Source of the DNA: Psilocybe azurescens
Lineage: Eukaryota > Basidiomycota > Agaricomycetes > Agaricales > Agrocybaceae
Direction of reading: 5' to 3'
Length of the DNA stretch: 64,000 nt
NCBI GenBank assembly: GCA_023853785.1
Contig: JAJIRX010000817.1
Location: forward strand, 62,001-126,000
The notes beneath the pieces were generated by a model that ran no database searches, was not told the DNA's origin, and saw only the letters and a program-made list of their open reading frames with translations. The position numbers and the translations under genes are program-made. Shown piece by piece: positions 61,124 through 64,000 of this stretch (positions are counted from its first letter, which is position 1; every line of letters begins with the position of its first letter).

Positions 61124-64000
61124 TCACCCTTGAGACAAAGAAAGTCGGGATGTAGCTCTACACGTTCCGGCCGTAAGTACCTCTGCTACTCCTTCCTTCC
61201 TCACAACAGCTAGAAGCACAGTAATTGTGTTGGGGTACTTTTTGTGGTGAATTCGTCGAACAAATTTACCGCAATGCTCGCCTTTGATCACAACAAGTAG
61301 CCCATTATCATGTGTAGGTGAAGGGTTTTTGAAGGAGACCCATTCAGGCTCGAGGAATCTCGACTGGTGGTGGTCCTCATATCGGATACTCAGTTTTCCG
61401 TCAACCTCGACAAGACCAGCAGTGAGCTGTTGATTTTGGTGAGTTCCCCATTGACAATCACTTGAAGAGAAATATTAAGAAGACGTTTATCGAAAAGGGG
61501 TGTGGATGCGTTTGCTGGCTGGTGTTAGCAAGTGGAGGAATTGAAGCTTGAGAAAATTCGAGGCTAGGTGACGACGGGTCCCAGGCAGGCGTTGACGAGA
61601 TTGAAACGATAGGGGTGCGGGAAGAAGGGTCCCAGGCGGGCGTTGATGAGGTCGTATCAGGTAATGGGGTTGCGCCACTAGAACTCAAGCCTGCCATATT
61701 GATTGGGCTTCGTAGCGCTTATTTTGCAAAAAGGCCCGGTTGGTCGGTTTGTCAAAGTCGACCAGTTTGAGTCGTGTGCTTGAATTCATATTTAAACAAA
61801 GTACCATCTGAATTAGAATGTATGCTCACCTAGTTTCGATAATGTCGTCGTAATCGAACAGCTCTCGGGCGAAAGGCCGCGCACTAGCAATATGCGAAAG
61901 TTGAACCTCTATTCTCTGCCCACTAAGTGTCGGTTGACCAAGAAGGACGTTCTTGACAGTGCCGCAGTACCCCTTCCAAGGACCATGAGTTATGGTAACT
62001 CCTAGATCGAGCCATGGCGATCTATCTGCCTTGAGAGGGCGGTCCTCCAAGCTCGGCGGGTGCGAGGCATGTATGAATGGTTCGCTGATCTTTTCAACAA
62101 ATTAATGTGATGTTCTAGACGCTGTAATCAAGTTAGTAGAGATAGATGATATTTCATTGCGACGCACATTAAGAGCTTCGCTGGGATCAGCAGCGAGAAT
62201 TTCTCCCTCAATGGTTTTGACAATGATGGAGGCGAATTCTTCTTCCACGTTGACAACCCATCCAGTTTTTCCACGAGAAGGGCCACCCGTAATCATAACA
62301 AAGTCTCCGAGACCAAAATATTTATATATATCTTGCCAGGTAACGCTGCATAGTAAAAGTTTTCAAGGTCGGACAGCGCAACTTCGACATAGTCTACTTC
62401 TGCAACCACTCACGACACCCCCGTTTTTCAGTGGAGCGGACAACGATCTCGTCGCCTGTTTCAAAATCCCATTCTTGTGGGCGAGGAATTTGAGTGTTAA
62501 GGAAAACGGGGTGCTTGGTGCCTAGAAATAGAAATAAAAGATCGAGAGGAATGTTTGTGGCAGATGAAATAGAATGACAGTCGAATTCCTTGCGGACGAG
62601 GCCATGTTCGAAAGTGAGTCCAGCAGCAGTGTAAATACCGTCTCGTTGTCGCTTGGGATTGACGCCATAGATATCCTGGTAGGATTTAGGATCGAATAAT
62701 TGCTGTTTAGGGAGGGAAGGGGGTTTGAAGCTCGCTTTCTCGTCAACAAAAATTCAGGGCCTTTTGGTGAAGGGGGCGGAGTGGGCAGCTTTAGGCGTGG
62801 AACTAAGAGAATGTCGACTCCCCAGGCTTTTACCGCTGACGACAACACCAACGTCTCCTCTGCACGCCCCCCCTCCCGTACTCGTACCCATCTGCCTTCT
62901 TCACTGACAGTGTCATCGGGCTTCATCTCCAACGTGATCGACTCAGTCCCTCGAATGGAATGTTTTGCCATCGAATACCTTCTCGCGTTTGAATGATTCC
63001 CGGGTAATTTCGAGTAAGGAGACGAGGTCTCGATTCATGGTGCATTCCAGATATACCCAGCCCCGTAAAGTCCCAGGTGTAAACGCCGAACGTATTTCAT
63101 GTATCGAGGTGGCATTCTCCAATAAAAACAAGATCGCGTACTCCTCGACCCCTATCTATGACCAATGAATTTTATATCTTCGGTAATAAACGATAACAGG
63201 AAACTTACGCGACACTTAACGCGCCAAAGTGGGAAGTCTTGAGCACAGGGCAAGCCACTAATCAAGTCATGATTTGTAGTGCTGGCAAGCCCTTTCGGCT
63301 GATGCGACAACCTGTCGTATATTCGGCTCAAAACTTCCTCGAAGGCGTCGTCGTTATTTTGAAGGGAATTCCTCCATGGGGGACCGAGGAGCTAGACTGA
63401 CCAGCCGATGGTTCTTCGTCGTCAATGAAATTATCTGAAGAAAAGAGGATGCGCATTAACGCGTAGTAAAGGACGTAAAAACAAAAACAAAAACAAAAAC
63501 AAAACAAAAGCAATACATGGACGAACCTAATGATTCCTCTTTCTCATCGTCGTCGCCCTCAAATCCCTCGTCATCCACCGCTGCCTCCAGGTCAAGTAAA
63601 CGTCGAACTGAGATAGGGATCTCCTGGAATTAAATGGATCAGCGAGGTTGTTTGGACTGGAATAGAACGTACGCGATTCATGGTATCTTGACGGCGTTTC
63701 TGGCTGAGCAATTCGTTAGTAAACTCATTTTCTGTGTGTTAGAAACACCGTCTGTGCAACGCCAACCCATAGTATCAGTACTTCGCAAAGTAGCACGGAT
63801 ACCCAGCTGTACATCTCTACAGTGTACGGCGATTTTTGGGTTTTATTTCATGTTATATCACTCAATCTCAATTTATTTCATTCGAATGGGATTACGGCTT
63901 CCTATATACTAACTACTGACACAAAGAAAATGACTTACGAGGCTTGGTGGATGATGAGGGAGAGCGCGATTAACGATGGTGATGGTTCAGAAGAGAGTGG
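61124..64000 (-). CDS. KOW-domain Spt5-like protein (5' end beyond the window)
   Basis: The gene enters from the right edge and ends at 61124. In order on the minus strand: acidic N-terminal exons (ENEFTNELLSQKRRQDTMNR, LDLEAAVDDEGFEGDDDEKEES); an NGN-like segment with SIHEIRSAFTPGTLRGWVYLEC; KOW-type segments GRWVRVREGG with AWGVDILLVPRL, VMITGGPSRGKTGWVVNVEEE and VTITHGPWKGYCGTVKNV; a C-terminal region with repeated TPAWDPSSRTP / TPAWDPSSPS units like the Spt5 CTR; and a last segment GLLVVIKGEHCGKFVRRIHHK. I recall this order from a large agaricomycete family of Spt5-like proteins that is distinct from the single housekeeping Spt5. Roles in transcription elongation are inferred from the KOW/CTR layout only. 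Confidence 0.8.
63477..63509. repeat. AAAAAC microsatellite in an intron
   Basis: Five near-perfect units of ACAAAA inside an intron of the Spt5-like gene. Confidence 0.85.

Noticed and set aside
63479..63508. ACAAAA array considered as a CRISPR or centromere-type repeat
   Set aside because: Six-base units without spacers, inside an intron: a simple microsatellite.

Overview
This is nuclear DNA of a filamentous fungus, almost certainly an agaricomycete basidiomycete. The coding sequences are broken by many 45-80 bp GT-AG introns. Gene content also points there: glyoxal oxidase, aryl-alcohol-oxidase-like GMC enzymes, DUF4238 proteins, KOW/Spt5-like proteins, a FunK1-type kinase relic and several agaricomycete-type membrane-protein families. 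The two secreted oxidase types (copper-radical oxidase and GMC flavoenzymes) suit a wood- or litter-decaying fungus that makes extracellular peroxide.

Layout from left to right. 0.2-2.5 kb holds cofactor-independent phosphoglycerate mutase. 3.2-4 kb holds a decayed kinase. 5.3-7.8 kb holds a secreted GMC oxidoreductase. 8-12.4 kb is gene-poor and holds a MITE-like element with TA target sites, an intron-containing tRNA-Pro(UGG) and a 1.13 kb pogo/Tc1-like transposon relic. 13.2-16.6 kb holds a single-pass surface-sensor-like protein, a small cysteine-rich tail (CYSTM-like) protein and a disordered Tyr/Ser-rich protein. 16.8-22.2 kb (minus strand) holds a BTB-like relic, a multi-pass membrane protein and a DUF4238 protein. 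22.3-24.1 kb holds copy A of an unusual gene with an N-terminal helical bundle and a C-terminal receiver-like domain. 24.9-33.7 kb (minus) holds a Zn2Cys6 transcription factor and a long coiled-coil protein. 34.7-37.3 kb holds glyoxal oxidase. 38.1-39.5 kb (minus) holds a 7-TM-type protein. 41.8-43.6 kb holds copy B of the helical/receiver gene, inverted relative to copy A and set among inverted and direct repeats. 44.1-44.8 kb holds a Gln/His-rich tail-anchored protein. 45.4-50.8 kb (minus) holds the Vps10 sorting receptor. 51.3-58.7 kb holds a GMC oxidase, a phenol-hydroxylase-like FAD monooxygenase and a truncated O-methyltransferase. 58.7-61 kb is AT-rich and repetitive. 61.1 kb to the right edge holds a KOW/Spt5-like gene running off the window.

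A feature of the whole window is that at least a dozen otherwise well-conserved genes carry one-base frameshifts, nearly all at homopolymer runs that are one base too short. Copies A and B are broken at different homopolymers, and each is intact where the other is broken. I read this as residual long-read consensus error rather than real pseudogenes. It should be settled before any gene here is called broken.

The most novel item is the duplicated helical-bundle plus receiver-like gene: a eukaryotic protein whose C-terminus carries the acidic-pocket and phospho-acceptor-like motifs of bacterial response-regulator-type domains, joined to an MLKL/HeLo-like N-terminal bundle of the kind used in fungal and animal cell-death proteins.
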